From Prevotella sp. UBA2711 (GTDB lineage Bacteria > Bacteroidota > Bacteroidia > Bacteroidales > Bacteroidaceae), in contig DEKX01000001.1 of NCBI GenBank assembly GCA_002354095.1, positions 1-11,412 of the forward strand: a stretch of 11,412 bases of DNA, in the 5' to 3' direction. This document shows positions 5,092 to 11,412 of the stretch, in pieces. Position 1 is the stretch's first letter. Every line of letters starts with the position of its first letter. Made by a program: the position numbers and the translations under genes. The notes under the pieces were generated by a model, which was not told where the DNA came from, ran no database searches, and was given only the letters and a program-made list of their open reading frames with translations.

Positions 5092-7113
5092 TTACTTAGT
5101 TTTAATAATAGCTGTCCAGCCACCACCACTGCTAAGATGGATATTAAGCCGGTCTTTATCTGTCACAGCTTGTTGCGAATGTTTATAGTCGGTAGCCTCC
5201 TTATCGGCATTGATGCCATCAGCAAAGATATCTGCAGAGAACTGTCCTGCCCCTAAGAAACTCATATCGATAGTCAGGTCGCGAGCTGTCCAGTCAGTCA
5301 TAGCAGCCACATACCAGGTAGTACCCTTACGACGGGCAATGACAGTATATTCGCCTAATTGACCATCAAGGGCTACTGTTTCATCGAAAGCAGTTGGAAT
5401 CTGTGCGATGAAATCGGTACATTCCTGATTCTGCATATATTTCGTAGGACTGTCTGCCAGCATCTGAAGCGGTGCCTCGAAGGTGGTGTACATCGCCATC
5501 TGATGCACTCGTGTGCCCTGGCTCATCGGATGGTCGTTATTGCCAAAGAAGCTGTCTTTCAACGCATTCGTCATAGCACCAGGTGTATAATCCATCGGAC
5601 CGGCAAGCATACGGAGATAAGGTGCTGTGACATCATAACGAGGCTGGTTGTGCAGCGGACCGTCACCAACCCGCGGCTCCCACTTGGAATTCTCCAGACC
5701 CTTCACACCCTCGAAGTTAAAGATGTTCGGATAAGCACGCTGGATACCAAAAGGCTTCAGTCCGTGATAGTCGAGATACAGATGATACTTGGCGGCGCAG
5801 GCAGCCATCTGATAGGCAGAGGCTATCACCTGCTGGTCGTCGCGATCGAAGAAATCGACTTTGAAACCTTTGATCCCCATATCGGCATAATGCTTCATAA
5901 CAGTCTCCATCACAGAAGTGCCTCCTAATGGATTACTGCCGATCAAATTACGCCAACTGGACCACAGAATGATACCTACGCCCTTCTCACGACCATAGGC
6001 AATGAGGCGGGGCAAGTCGATTTCCGGACTAAGGTCCTCCATGAGCGACTCCTTGCCACTCCAGCCTTCATCGATAATGATATATTCGATCTGATTCCTG
6101 GCAGCGAAGTCTATATAATATAAATAGGTATTGGTGTTCATGCCTGACTTGAAGTCAACACCTGTGATATTACAGTTGTTCCACCAGTCCCACGCCACCT
6201 TTCCGGGTTTGATCCACGAGACATCCGCAATACGGCAGGCAGGCGCAAGGCGCTGAGCCATATCACAATTCAAGATATCAGCATCACGCTCTGTAATAAC
6301 CACAGCCCGCCAGGGGAGTGACTGCTCCCCGTTCAGTTTGGCAATATAGTCAGCACGCTTTGTCGGTATCAGGTTCAACCTGTCATAGCCACCAACCTTC
6401 TGAGCCAGTGGATAAGGTGCGAACTCCGCCTTTAATGAATGGTTCGATCCCTTCTTTAAGAACATGCCAGGATAGTTCTCCACACCAGCATCCATCACAA
6501 TCGCCTTCATGCCACCAGGCAGACAGACAGCGAAAGGAGAGATCGCCAACGAGTCAGCATACATCTTCGAGAGAGGCACTTCATCGTAGTAGGACTCGAA
6601 AGAGTAACAATAGCGTTCACCATTACGGTTGTCGTTGACATAAGGGATAAAGGCAGGATAGTCGTCAGCGAAGCAAAACTCTGCCGTTTCATTAGTCACC
6701 AATGCCGGTTTCTTCTCTTTAGAAATCAGACGATAGGCTGCGCCGTCATTATAGGCACGCACTTCTATCGTAAACTTCTGTGTGGTATAAAGCATCAGCT
6801 GACTATATTCATCCTTGATGGCCAGGCGCTTATAAAAAGGATTCTTAAAACTGCTATTGACAGAGTGGCGAGCCACCTTTCCAACCGTTCCCAAGCCAAT
6901 AGTCTTCTTACCTTGCACCATACGGATATTTATTGCAGAAGGCAGTAATACCTGTTGCCCATTGTAATCTACCGACCATTTTACTTCCGCATCAGTATTA
7001 ACGGTTACCTTTACCTTTCCATTGGGGGAACTCACCACATAGTTACCTGCAGAAGCAGCTATCGCTACAAGGCAGGAAAGCACCAGCATCCTTGTTCTCA
7101 TGTTGCAAATCAT
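5092..7113 (-). CDS. GH97 family glycoside hydrolase, retaining type
   Basis: The product has 673 residues, the usual size for GH97. A signal peptide (LVLSCLVAIAASA, cleaved near residue 22) sends it out of the cytoplasm; Met5 is an alternative start. The order is an N-terminal beta-sandwich (about 25-290), a catalytic (beta/alpha)8 barrel (about 295-570) and a C-terminal sandwich (about 575-673). Barrel motifs include WDWWNN (308-313), IIIDEGW (345-351), GFKVDFFDRDDQ (416-427), LDYHG (447-451) and NFEGVKGLE (466-474). In known GH97 enzymes, retaining members such as the alpha-galactosidase BT1871 use the Asp of the KVDF motif as nucleophile, while inverting SusB lacks it; Asp420 here therefore points to the retaining branch. 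Glu468 or Glu474 is the likely acid/base. Likely substrates are alpha-galactosides or similar side chains. It is first in an operon with the esterase. Confidence 0.92.
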   Translation of the reverse strand: MICNMRTRMLVLSCLVAIAASAGNYVVSSPNGKVKVTVNTDAEVKWSVDYNGQQVLLPSAINIRMVQGKKTIGLGTVGKVARHSVNSSFKNPFYKRLAIKDEYSQLMLYTTQKFTIEVRAYNDGAAYRLISKEKKPALVTNETAEFCFADDYPAFIPYVNDNRNGERYCYSFESYYDEVPLSKMYADSLAISPFAVCLPGGMKAIVMDAGVENYPGMFLKKGSNHSLKAEFAPYPLAQKVGGYDRLNLIPTKRADYIAKLNGEQSLPWRAVVITERDADILNCDMAQRLAPACRIADVSWIKPGKVAWDWWNNCNITGVDFKSGMNTNTYLYYIDFAARNQIEYIIIDEGWSGKESLMEDLSPEIDLPRLIAYGREKGVGIILWSSWRNLIGSNPLGGTSVMETVMKHYADMGIKGFKVDFFDRDDQQVIASAYQMAACAAKYHLYLDYHGLKPFGIQRAYPNIFNFEGVKGLENSKWEPRVGDGPLHNQPRYDVTAPYLRMLAGPMDYTPGAMTNALKDSFFGNNDHPMSQGTRVHQMAMYTTFEAPLQMLADSPTKYMQNQECTDFIAQIPTAFDETVALDGQLGEYTVIARRKGTTWYVAAMTDWTARDLTIDMSFLGAGQFSADIFADGINADKEATDYKHSQQAVTDKDRLNIHLSSGGGWTAIIKTK

Positions 7114-7151
7114 TTTTTAAAGTTAGTGACTGTTTTGAGTTATTTCCGGTG

Positions 7152-7159
7152 CAAAGATA
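7152..7159 (-). promoter_or_regulatory. -7 element of the GH97 operon
   Basis: TATCTTTG on the minus strand, followed by CACCGG, is a perfect -7 element. The -33 region is only an A/T run without a clear TTTG. Predicted start is near 7146, about 33 nt before the GH97 ATG. It is back to back with the promoter of the Crp/Fnr gene, about 60 bp away, so a regulator bound between them could affect both. Confidence 0.6.
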
Positions 7160-7221
7160 AAAAAAAATCCATAAAAACTATTTTTTATCGAAAAAATATT
7201 CATCTTTTAATTTAATTTGCC

Positions 7222-7229
7222 TATCTTTG
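7222..7229 (+). promoter_or_regulatory. -7 element of the Crp/Fnr-type gene
   Basis: TATCTTTG followed by CATC matches the Bacteroidetes -7 consensus. The -33 region around 7198-7202 is AT-rich without TTTG. The predicted start near 7234 leaves a leader of about 16 nt with no Shine-Dalgarno sequence, usual for this phylum. Confidence 0.6.
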
Positions 7230-7250
7230 CATCAAGAGAAATAAATACAA

Positions 7251-7940
7251 ATGGAAAAGAATACACTAAAGGCCCTACAACAATGTCCACTTTTTGAAGG
7301 ATTTACAGCTAAAGACATTGAGCAGATGATGGACAATATCCCTTATCGACTCGTCAGATTCGATAAGAAAGAGGTGTTCCTGTCAGCAGGTACACCATGC
7401 AAGTATGCCGATATCGTTGTGACGGGTGAAATGATTGCACGAATGGAGGGACCATCAGGCAAGTATATGCAGATCACATACAAGCCTGTTGGCTCGTTAT
7501 TGGCCTCCGCTTTTATTTTTGGCAAGAACCACATCATTCCTGTTAACTTGATGGCCAGCAAGCCAACAACGATTCTCAGGATGACACCTAACTCCATGCA
7601 GATGCTTCTCAATATAGATGAACGTTTCAGATTCAACTTCATCCAACTCTTGTCCGCATTCTGTGACACTTTGTCGCGGAAAGTACAGCTGCTTACGCTT
7701 CACACCGTCAGGGAAAAGGTAGCTATCTTACTCTTAGAACAGGCAAAGCGGCATAACTCCGATGATTTTATACTGGAGAAATCGCGCCAGGAGATAGCCG
7801 ACTCTTTCGCCATCCAGAAATTCTCACTACAAAGATGCCTGAAAGAGTTTGCCGCTGATGGTATCATCCAGCTTGACGGCAAGCAGATTGTCATCCTCAA
7901 CAAGAACAGGCTGATGACTATAGCTAATGTCATCGAATAA
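7251..7940 (+). CDS. Crp/Fnr family transcriptional regulator
   Basis: The product has 229 residues. Residues about 12-125 fit the effector beta-roll (CPLFEGFTAKDIEQM start, then GTPCKYADIVVTGEM), about 120-150 the dimerisation helix, and about 152-225 a winged helix with the helix-turn-helix at 178-205 (SRQEIADSFAIQKFSLQR). The usual cAMP-pocket motif (FGE...RSA) is absent, and the four Cys (12, 50, 138, 196) do not match the FNR iron-sulfur spacing, so the signal it senses is unknown. The recognition helix is unusual, with AIQKFSLQR in place of the common VSRETVSR. Many Bacteroidales homologues act in oxygen, nitrosative or redox responses (family knowledge). It converges on nrdG with 5 bp between stop codons and no terminator, and is divergent from the GH97 operon; control of nrdDG is a reasonable guess only. 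Confidence 0.85.
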   Translation: MEKNTLKALQQCPLFEGFTAKDIEQMMDNIPYRLVRFDKKEVFLSAGTPCKYADIVVTGEMIARMEGPSGKYMQITYKPVGSLLASAFIFGKNHIIPVNLMASKPTTILRMTPNSMQMLLNIDERFRFNFIQLLSAFCDTLSRKVQLLTLHTVREKVAILLLEQAKRHNSDDFILEKSRQEIADSFAIQKFSLQRCLKEFAADGIIQLDGKQIVILNKNRLMTIANVIE

Positions 7941-7945
7941 AAGCA

Positions 7946-8413
7946 TTATCTCCGCCAGAAGAGCGAGGTAATATCCTCGAAGGTGCCTTTCTCGTTCTGC
8001 CGATATAGACGCTGATTGGTTGTCGGCTTCTTCAAAGGTCCAAGATGCTTAATGAAGGGACCGATCTTGATATAGTCGAAATCCTGTTTATTGATAATTG
8101 GTGAGATAATGGTCTTCCCACTATACCAAGCTACTTTGAATTCCGGGTGCTCCTCGTGGATATACTGAGCCAGTTGGTTTACACCCTTGGGGTCGCTATC
8201 GCCTCCCATAAAGGAGATGCAAGTGATGTCTTTGCCGTATTCTTCGGCAAAGTTATCAATAGCATCTGTATTCAGCGGTAGTCCGATATCTTCCCAAAGG
8301 TAATGGCTATGACACCCAGGACAGTGACACGGGCAATTAGAAATGTTAATTGCCAGTGTCACCTCGTTGGGTATCTCTTGAAATACGATGCCTGTGTTGA
8401 CGTACTTCAACAT
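7946..8413 (-). CDS. nrdG: Anaerobic ribonucleotide reductase activating protein
   Basis: A 155-residue radical-SAM enzyme that uses a [4Fe-4S] cluster and S-adenosylmethionine to install the glycyl radical on NrdD. The cluster motif is Cys27-x3-Cys31-x2-Cys34 in CPCHCPGC, the CX3CX2C spacing of this family, with an additional Cys29 inside it. FMGGD (68-72) corresponds to the SAM-binding GGE-like strand, and KIGPF (116-120) is also typical of NrdG. Length is normal for NrdG. It starts 3 bp after the nrdD stop, so the two are one operon with likely coupled translation. The protein is cytoplasmic and oxygen-sensitive. Its stop faces that of the Crp/Fnr gene across 5 bp. Confidence 0.95.
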   Translation of the reverse strand: MLKYVNTGIVFQEIPNEVTLAINISNCPCHCPGCHSHYLWEDIGLPLNTDAIDNFAEEYGKDITCISFMGGDSDPKGVNQLAQYIHEEHPEFKVAWYSGKTIISPIINKQDFDYIKIGPFIKHLGPLKKPTTNQRLYRQNEKGTFEDITSLFWRR

Positions 8414-8416
8414 TTC

Positions 8417-10513
8417 TTAGTGAGCCATTGCGTAATAACGACGTGAAGCCTCTTCCTGACGAGCCTGCGAGAAGTTGCTCACACGCTTCAGGTAGCCGAT
8501 GATGCGGGTCATATAGTCAACATTCTTCGAATGACAGTGCGGGCACTCCTTCAGATAGCGCTTGTCAATATAACCACAGTCGTTACAAACCGTATTGGGG
8601 ATGTTGAAAGTGAAATAGTTACATCCTTCATTGGCTGCCACCTTCAGCAGATGGGCGTACTGTTCCTTTGTCAGATGCTCCTCCAAGTTCATGTGGAGAG
8701 CCGAGCCACCTGTCAGGTGCTCAATATAGGGGGCACCATGCAGCTTGAACTTGTCGATAATAGTCAGTGAGTCGTCCTCAACTACATAGAAATAGCTGTT
8801 GTAACAGTCACGTGGCACGAAGTAACCATCTTCACGATCCCACTTAGCGTGCTTAACACCGACGTTCTCAGCAGGAATCATCTCGCAGTTGAACATCACA
8901 TCCTTTGTGCGGTACTGCTTGTTATACTTCTCAATCAGCCCGAGGATACCCTGTACGAAGTGCAGGTAGTCGTCGTTAGGCGTAATCTTCAATCCCATGA
9001 ACTCGGCAGCTTCCACCAAACCGTTGATACCAATGGTAAGATACTGACGAGCGATGTTAATATAGCCGGCATCGAAGAGCGGCAACATGCCATGTGCCTG
9101 AAGCTCTTTCAGATTCTCATTATAGGCTATCTGCACTTTATGGCAGAGGTCGATGATACCACCCAGATAGTCGAGGTAATCGAGCTCATGATTGACAGCA
9201 TACTGGATACAACGGTTCAGGTTGATGGTCAGTACGCTCTTAGAACCTGTACTTACACCACCAGCTCCAAGGGTATAGCTGAATCCGTTGTCGGTAATCT
9301 CGTTGCGCAGACGGCAGCAAGAACTCAATGAGTCGGCATTATTACTCATATAAGTGAAGAATGAGTGTCCTTCGCTGTACATCTCTGCTGTAAAGTCACC
9401 CCACTCCGGATCCTTACAGTCACCATTCTCATCGGTGAGCAGTGCCATTGTCTCTACAGGGAAGGTCAACAAGGTCTTTGTGCGCTCCTTATTGAACCAC
9501 TTCATAAAACGTTTCTGCAACCATGAGAGACTCTCCCAGTCGGGCTTTGAACCATCAGGGAAGTAGAAATCGCCAAAGATGCTCTCGAAATAGTACTTAT
9601 CATAGTAGGCGATATTCCAGAAAACAGCCTGATAGTTACGGGCACCTGTGGGCTGATTCAGTGTATAGACAATCTGCTCGAAGTAATCGGTAATGACCTT
9701 ATCAATAGTACGCTTCTTCAGACTGAGGTCAGCCTGCTCGTCGGCACGCTTGTAATAGTCAGGTCCATACTCCTTGCCAATAAAGTAGTTCATGTACATC
9801 AGGAACTCTGGTGTAGCACATGCACCGCTCAGCATAGAGCTGACCATGAATACCATATTAACAAAACCGCCAGCAAATGACTTGAGGTTGGTTGGTGCTG
9901 TAGAGTTACCACCAATAGCCACAGTACCACCAATGAGCCAAGGATACATGGTGATAGAAGCACAATAATTGGCCAACGAAGTCTCGTCGTTCTTATATAT
10001 AAAATGGTGTGTCAGTTTGTTGATATATTCATCCGCCAATTCCTTCCCGTACATTTTTTTGATACGGTCGGTGAGAAGACGACGATTCAAACGGATAAAG
10101 TTTGACTTAGGCAACTCACCAATCAAGGTTGCAATATTCTTATGCTCCACATTGGCATTAGCATCATATTTTGAACCAGTGGCAGCATTCACCGATTCTG
10201 TATATTCAGAGAGGAACATCATTTTCTCCAAGGTGTCGCGATCCTCAGAGTGTAACTGACGATAAAGGATGAAGGACTTGGCTACCTGATAAAAACCTTC
10301 ACGCATAAGAGCCTCTTCCACCTGATTCTGAATATTTTCCACTGTAATGTCATCGTGGATGTCCAGATGGCTGAGAATCTTGGAAATCGTACCCAAATCT
10401 GCAGGGCAATTCACACTGTCGAATGCCTTCACAATAGCATTCATAATCTTGTCCAAAGAGAACTGGTCTTTCGAACCGTCTCGTTTCGTGATAGTAAAGT
10501 TCTTAATCTCCAT
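8417..10513 (-). CDS. nrdD: Anaerobic (class III) ribonucleoside-triphosphate reductase
   Basis: The product has 698 residues and reduces ribonucleoside triphosphates to deoxynucleotides under anoxia with a glycyl radical. Residues about 3-93 are an ATP-cone (ITKRDGSKDQFSLDKI...), the allosteric domain by which ATP and dATP set activity. The ten-stranded barrel follows; SLSSCCRLRN (395-404) probably carries the finger-loop thiyl Cys (399 or 400). The C-terminal zinc site is Cys643, 646, 657 and 660 (CNDCG...CPHCH), and RIIGYLKRVSNFS holds the radical Gly673. Prevotella copri NrdD is a studied ATP-cone member of this family, and the sequence fits that group. It is first in the operon with nrdG. 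The leader carries two copies of a 19-bp palindrome (10556-10574, 10599-10617), a likely control site. The reductant (formate or a thiol protein) cannot be decided by eye. Confidence 0.97.
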   Translation of the reverse strand: MEIKNFTITKRDGSKDQFSLDKIMNAIVKAFDSVNCPADLGTISKILSHLDIHDDITVENIQNQVEEALMREGFYQVAKSFILYRQLHSEDRDTLEKMMFLSEYTESVNAATGSKYDANANVEHKNIATLIGELPKSNFIRLNRRLLTDRIKKMYGKELADEYINKLTHHFIYKNDETSLANYCASITMYPWLIGGTVAIGGNSTAPTNLKSFAGGFVNMVFMVSSMLSGACATPEFLMYMNYFIGKEYGPDYYKRADEQADLSLKKRTIDKVITDYFEQIVYTLNQPTGARNYQAVFWNIAYYDKYYFESIFGDFYFPDGSKPDWESLSWLQKRFMKWFNKERTKTLLTFPVETMALLTDENGDCKDPEWGDFTAEMYSEGHSFFTYMSNNADSLSSCCRLRNEITDNGFSYTLGAGGVSTGSKSVLTINLNRCIQYAVNHELDYLDYLGGIIDLCHKVQIAYNENLKELQAHGMLPLFDAGYINIARQYLTIGINGLVEAAEFMGLKITPNDDYLHFVQGILGLIEKYNKQYRTKDVMFNCEMIPAENVGVKHAKWDREDGYFVPRDCYNSYFYVVEDDSLTIIDKFKLHGAPYIEHLTGGSALHMNLEEHLTKEQYAHLLKVAANEGCNYFTFNIPNTVCNDCGYIDKRYLKECPHCHSKNVDYMTRIIGYLKRVSNFSQARQEEASRRYYAMAH

Positions 10514-10555
10514 TGTATCGTTTGTTAATGTTTATGCACCGAAGTTAGGTCACAA

Positions 10556-10617
10556 GTTGTCCGTTTTGGATAACTATTTTATTTTTTGATTGGAAAAAGT
10601 TGTCCGTTTTGGACAAC
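10556..10617. promoter_or_regulatory. Two copies of palindrome GTTGTCC-N5-GGACAAC in the nrdD leader
   Basis: Copy 2 (10599-10617) is GTTGTCCGTTTTGGACAAC, a perfect 7-bp inverted repeat. Copy 1 (10556-10574) is the same 19 bases except GGATAAC at the end. Centres are 43 bp apart, about four helical turns. Both lie between the predicted nrdD transcription start (about 10624) and its ATG, a position that suits repression. On the nrdD transcript the variant base turns one pair into A-C, so a DNA operator fits better than a conserved RNA hairpin. The site does not match the NrdR box I know. The bound regulator is unidentified. Confidence 0.7.
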
Positions 10618-10629
10618 CGAAATCGGATG

Positions 10630-10637
10630 CAAAGATA
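10630..10637 (-). promoter_or_regulatory. -7 element of the nrdDG operon
   Basis: TATCTTTG on the minus strand, followed by CATCCG, is a perfect -7 element; the -33 region lacks a clear TTTG. Predicted start is near 10624, giving a leader of about 110 nt. The weak -33 element might mean that an activator is needed, or simply reflects the loose consensus. Confidence 0.6.
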
Positions 10638-10756
10638 CAAAATTTCCAGATATGCATCTATATCTTATCACAAAAAAAATGAGGTCCACCTTAATATTTA
10701 ACTCATATTAACTCTTAAGATCGGAGCTTTGGTAGGTAGATTCCAAATTAATTTCG

Positions 10757-10764
10757 TACTTTTG
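10757..10764 (+). promoter_or_regulatory. Possible -7 element of ruvB
   Basis: TACTTTTG followed by C fits TAnnTTTG. A TTTG at 10728-10731 is 25 bp upstream, longer than the usual 19-21, so the -33 match is poor. A start near 10769 would leave a leader of about 18 nt before the ruvB ATG. Confidence 0.45.
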
Positions 10765-10786
10765 CAACCGATATTGGAAGATCAAT

Positions 10787-11412
10787 ATGATGGACGAAGA
10801 TTTTGATATACGCCAAGAACGGTTTTCCCAAGGTGAGAAAGACTTTGAGAATGCTCTGCGCCCACTGAGTTTCTCAGATTTCAGTGGACAGAAAAAAGTT
10901 GTGGAGAATCTCGAAGTGTTTGTTGAAGCCGCCAAATTTCGTGGCGAACCACTTGACCACACACTACTACACGGTCCTCCAGGACTGGGTAAGACCACCC
11001 TTTCGAATATCATCGCCAATGAACTGGGTGTAGGATTTAAGATCACTTCTGGTCCTGTACTCGACAAGCCTGGTGATCTGGCAGGTATTCTCACTTCATT
11101 AGAGAAAAACGATGTGCTCTTTATCGACGAGATACACCGACTGTCACCTGTTGTAGAGGAATATCTCTATTCCGCAATGGAAGACTACCGGATTGACATC
11201 ATGATTGACAAAGGTCCTTCTGCCCGTTCGATACAGATTGACTTAAACCCATTTACCCTAGTGGGTGCCACCACTCGCAGCGGTTTGCTGACAGCTCCGC
11301 TACGTGCCCGTTTTGGAATCAATATGCACTTAGAGTATTATGAGCCGGAAACTCTGCAAGCCATTATCGAGCGTTCAGCAAATATCTTAGGTGTACCCAT
11401 CACAGAGGATGC
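10787..11412 (+). CDS. ruvB: Holliday junction branch migration helicase RuvB, 3' end outside window
   Basis: The frame is open from ATG at 10787 (or the adjacent ATG at 10790) to the window edge, 208 codons of an expected 340 or so. RuvB is the hexameric AAA+ motor that drives branch migration of Holliday junctions together with RuvA. Visible motifs are the N-terminal LRPLSFSDFSGQ (24-35), Walker A GPPGLGKT (63-70), Walker B VLFIDEIHRL (110-119), the beta-hairpin region around residues 135-150, sensor I GATTR (160-164) and APLRARFG with arginine finger Arg175 (170-177). All key residues are intact. The C-terminal winged helix is beyond the window. It stands alone here, divergent from nrdD across 273 bp; ruvA is not seen in the window. 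Confidence 0.97.
   Translation, partial: MMDEDFDIRQERFSQGEKDFENALRPLSFSDFSGQKKVVENLEVFVEAAKFRGEPLDHTLLHGPPGLGKTTLSNIIANELGVGFKITSGPVLDKPGDLAGILTSLEKNDVLFIDEIHRLSPVVEEYLYSAMEDYRIDIMIDKGPSARSIQIDLNPFTLVGATTRSGLLTAPLRARFGINMHLEYYEPETLQAIIERSANILGVPITED

Noticed and set aside
7125..7145. Weak copy of the nrdD operator between the GH97 and Crp/Fnr genes
   Set aside because: The centre GTTTTG matches but the two arms do not form the inverted repeat.
8849..9331. 160-codon plus-strand frame inside nrdD; similar long frames at 5359-5928 and 989-1348
   Set aside because: They lie antisense within strongly supported genes (nrdD, GH97, fimbrillin-like) and encode no recognisable protein; shadows of codon bias.
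10556..10617. NrdR box or RNA hairpin explanation for the nrdD palindromes
   Set aside because: The sequence lacks the AT-rich core of the NrdR box, and the single difference between copies weakens, rather than preserves, pairing on the nrdD transcript.
10708..11094. 128-codon minus-strand frame at the right edge
   Set aside because: It is antisense to ruvB, whose motifs are intact and run off the window.

Overview
The window looks like chromosomal DNA from a gut-type Bacteroidales bacterium, most likely Prevotella/Segatella. The evidence is a fimbrillin-like lipoprotein, a GH97 glycosidase, an ATP-cone class III ribonucleotide reductase, and Bacteroidetes promoters (-7 TAnnTTTG, nearly always TATCTTTGC here) in place of sigma70 and Shine-Dalgarno signals. 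The genus rests on family resemblance, not a database search.

Layout. (1) 1-810: a gene-poor leader with a 22-bp-period direct repeat, then a plus-strand mini-operon of very small genes (29, 93 and 31 codons, the last two membrane proteins) closed by a strong terminator. (2) 885-3140, minus: a 751-aa lipoprotein fusing a fimbrillin-like region, two Ig-like repeats and a C-terminal ALK/LTK-type glycine-rich domain. A leader of about 300 nt precedes it and can fold into a nested multi-branch RNA. (3) 3480-3944: non-coding DNA dense in inverted repeats, including a phased array of GAAACA-N3-TGTTTC palindromes. (4) 3945-7113, minus: a two-gene operon of secreted carbohydrate enzymes, a GH97 glycosidase followed 16 bp later by a CE2-like SGNH esterase, with a terminator overlapping the last stop codon. 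(5) 7251-7940, plus: a Crp/Fnr-type regulator that meets the next operon tail to tail with 5 bp between stop codons. (6) 7946-10513, minus: nrdD-nrdG, the anaerobic ribonucleotide reductase and its radical-SAM activase, with two copies of a 19-bp palindrome in the leader. (7) 10787 to the window end, plus: the first 208 codons of ruvB.

Working together: GH97 and the esterase probably remove sugar and acetyl side groups from a plant polysaccharide outside the cytoplasm. NrdD and NrdG make deoxynucleotides without oxygen. The neighbouring Crp/Fnr protein is a candidate regulator, but nothing in the sequence proves that link. The two signals most worth a second look are the folded leader RNA ahead of the fimbrillin gene and the paired palindromes ahead of nrdD.
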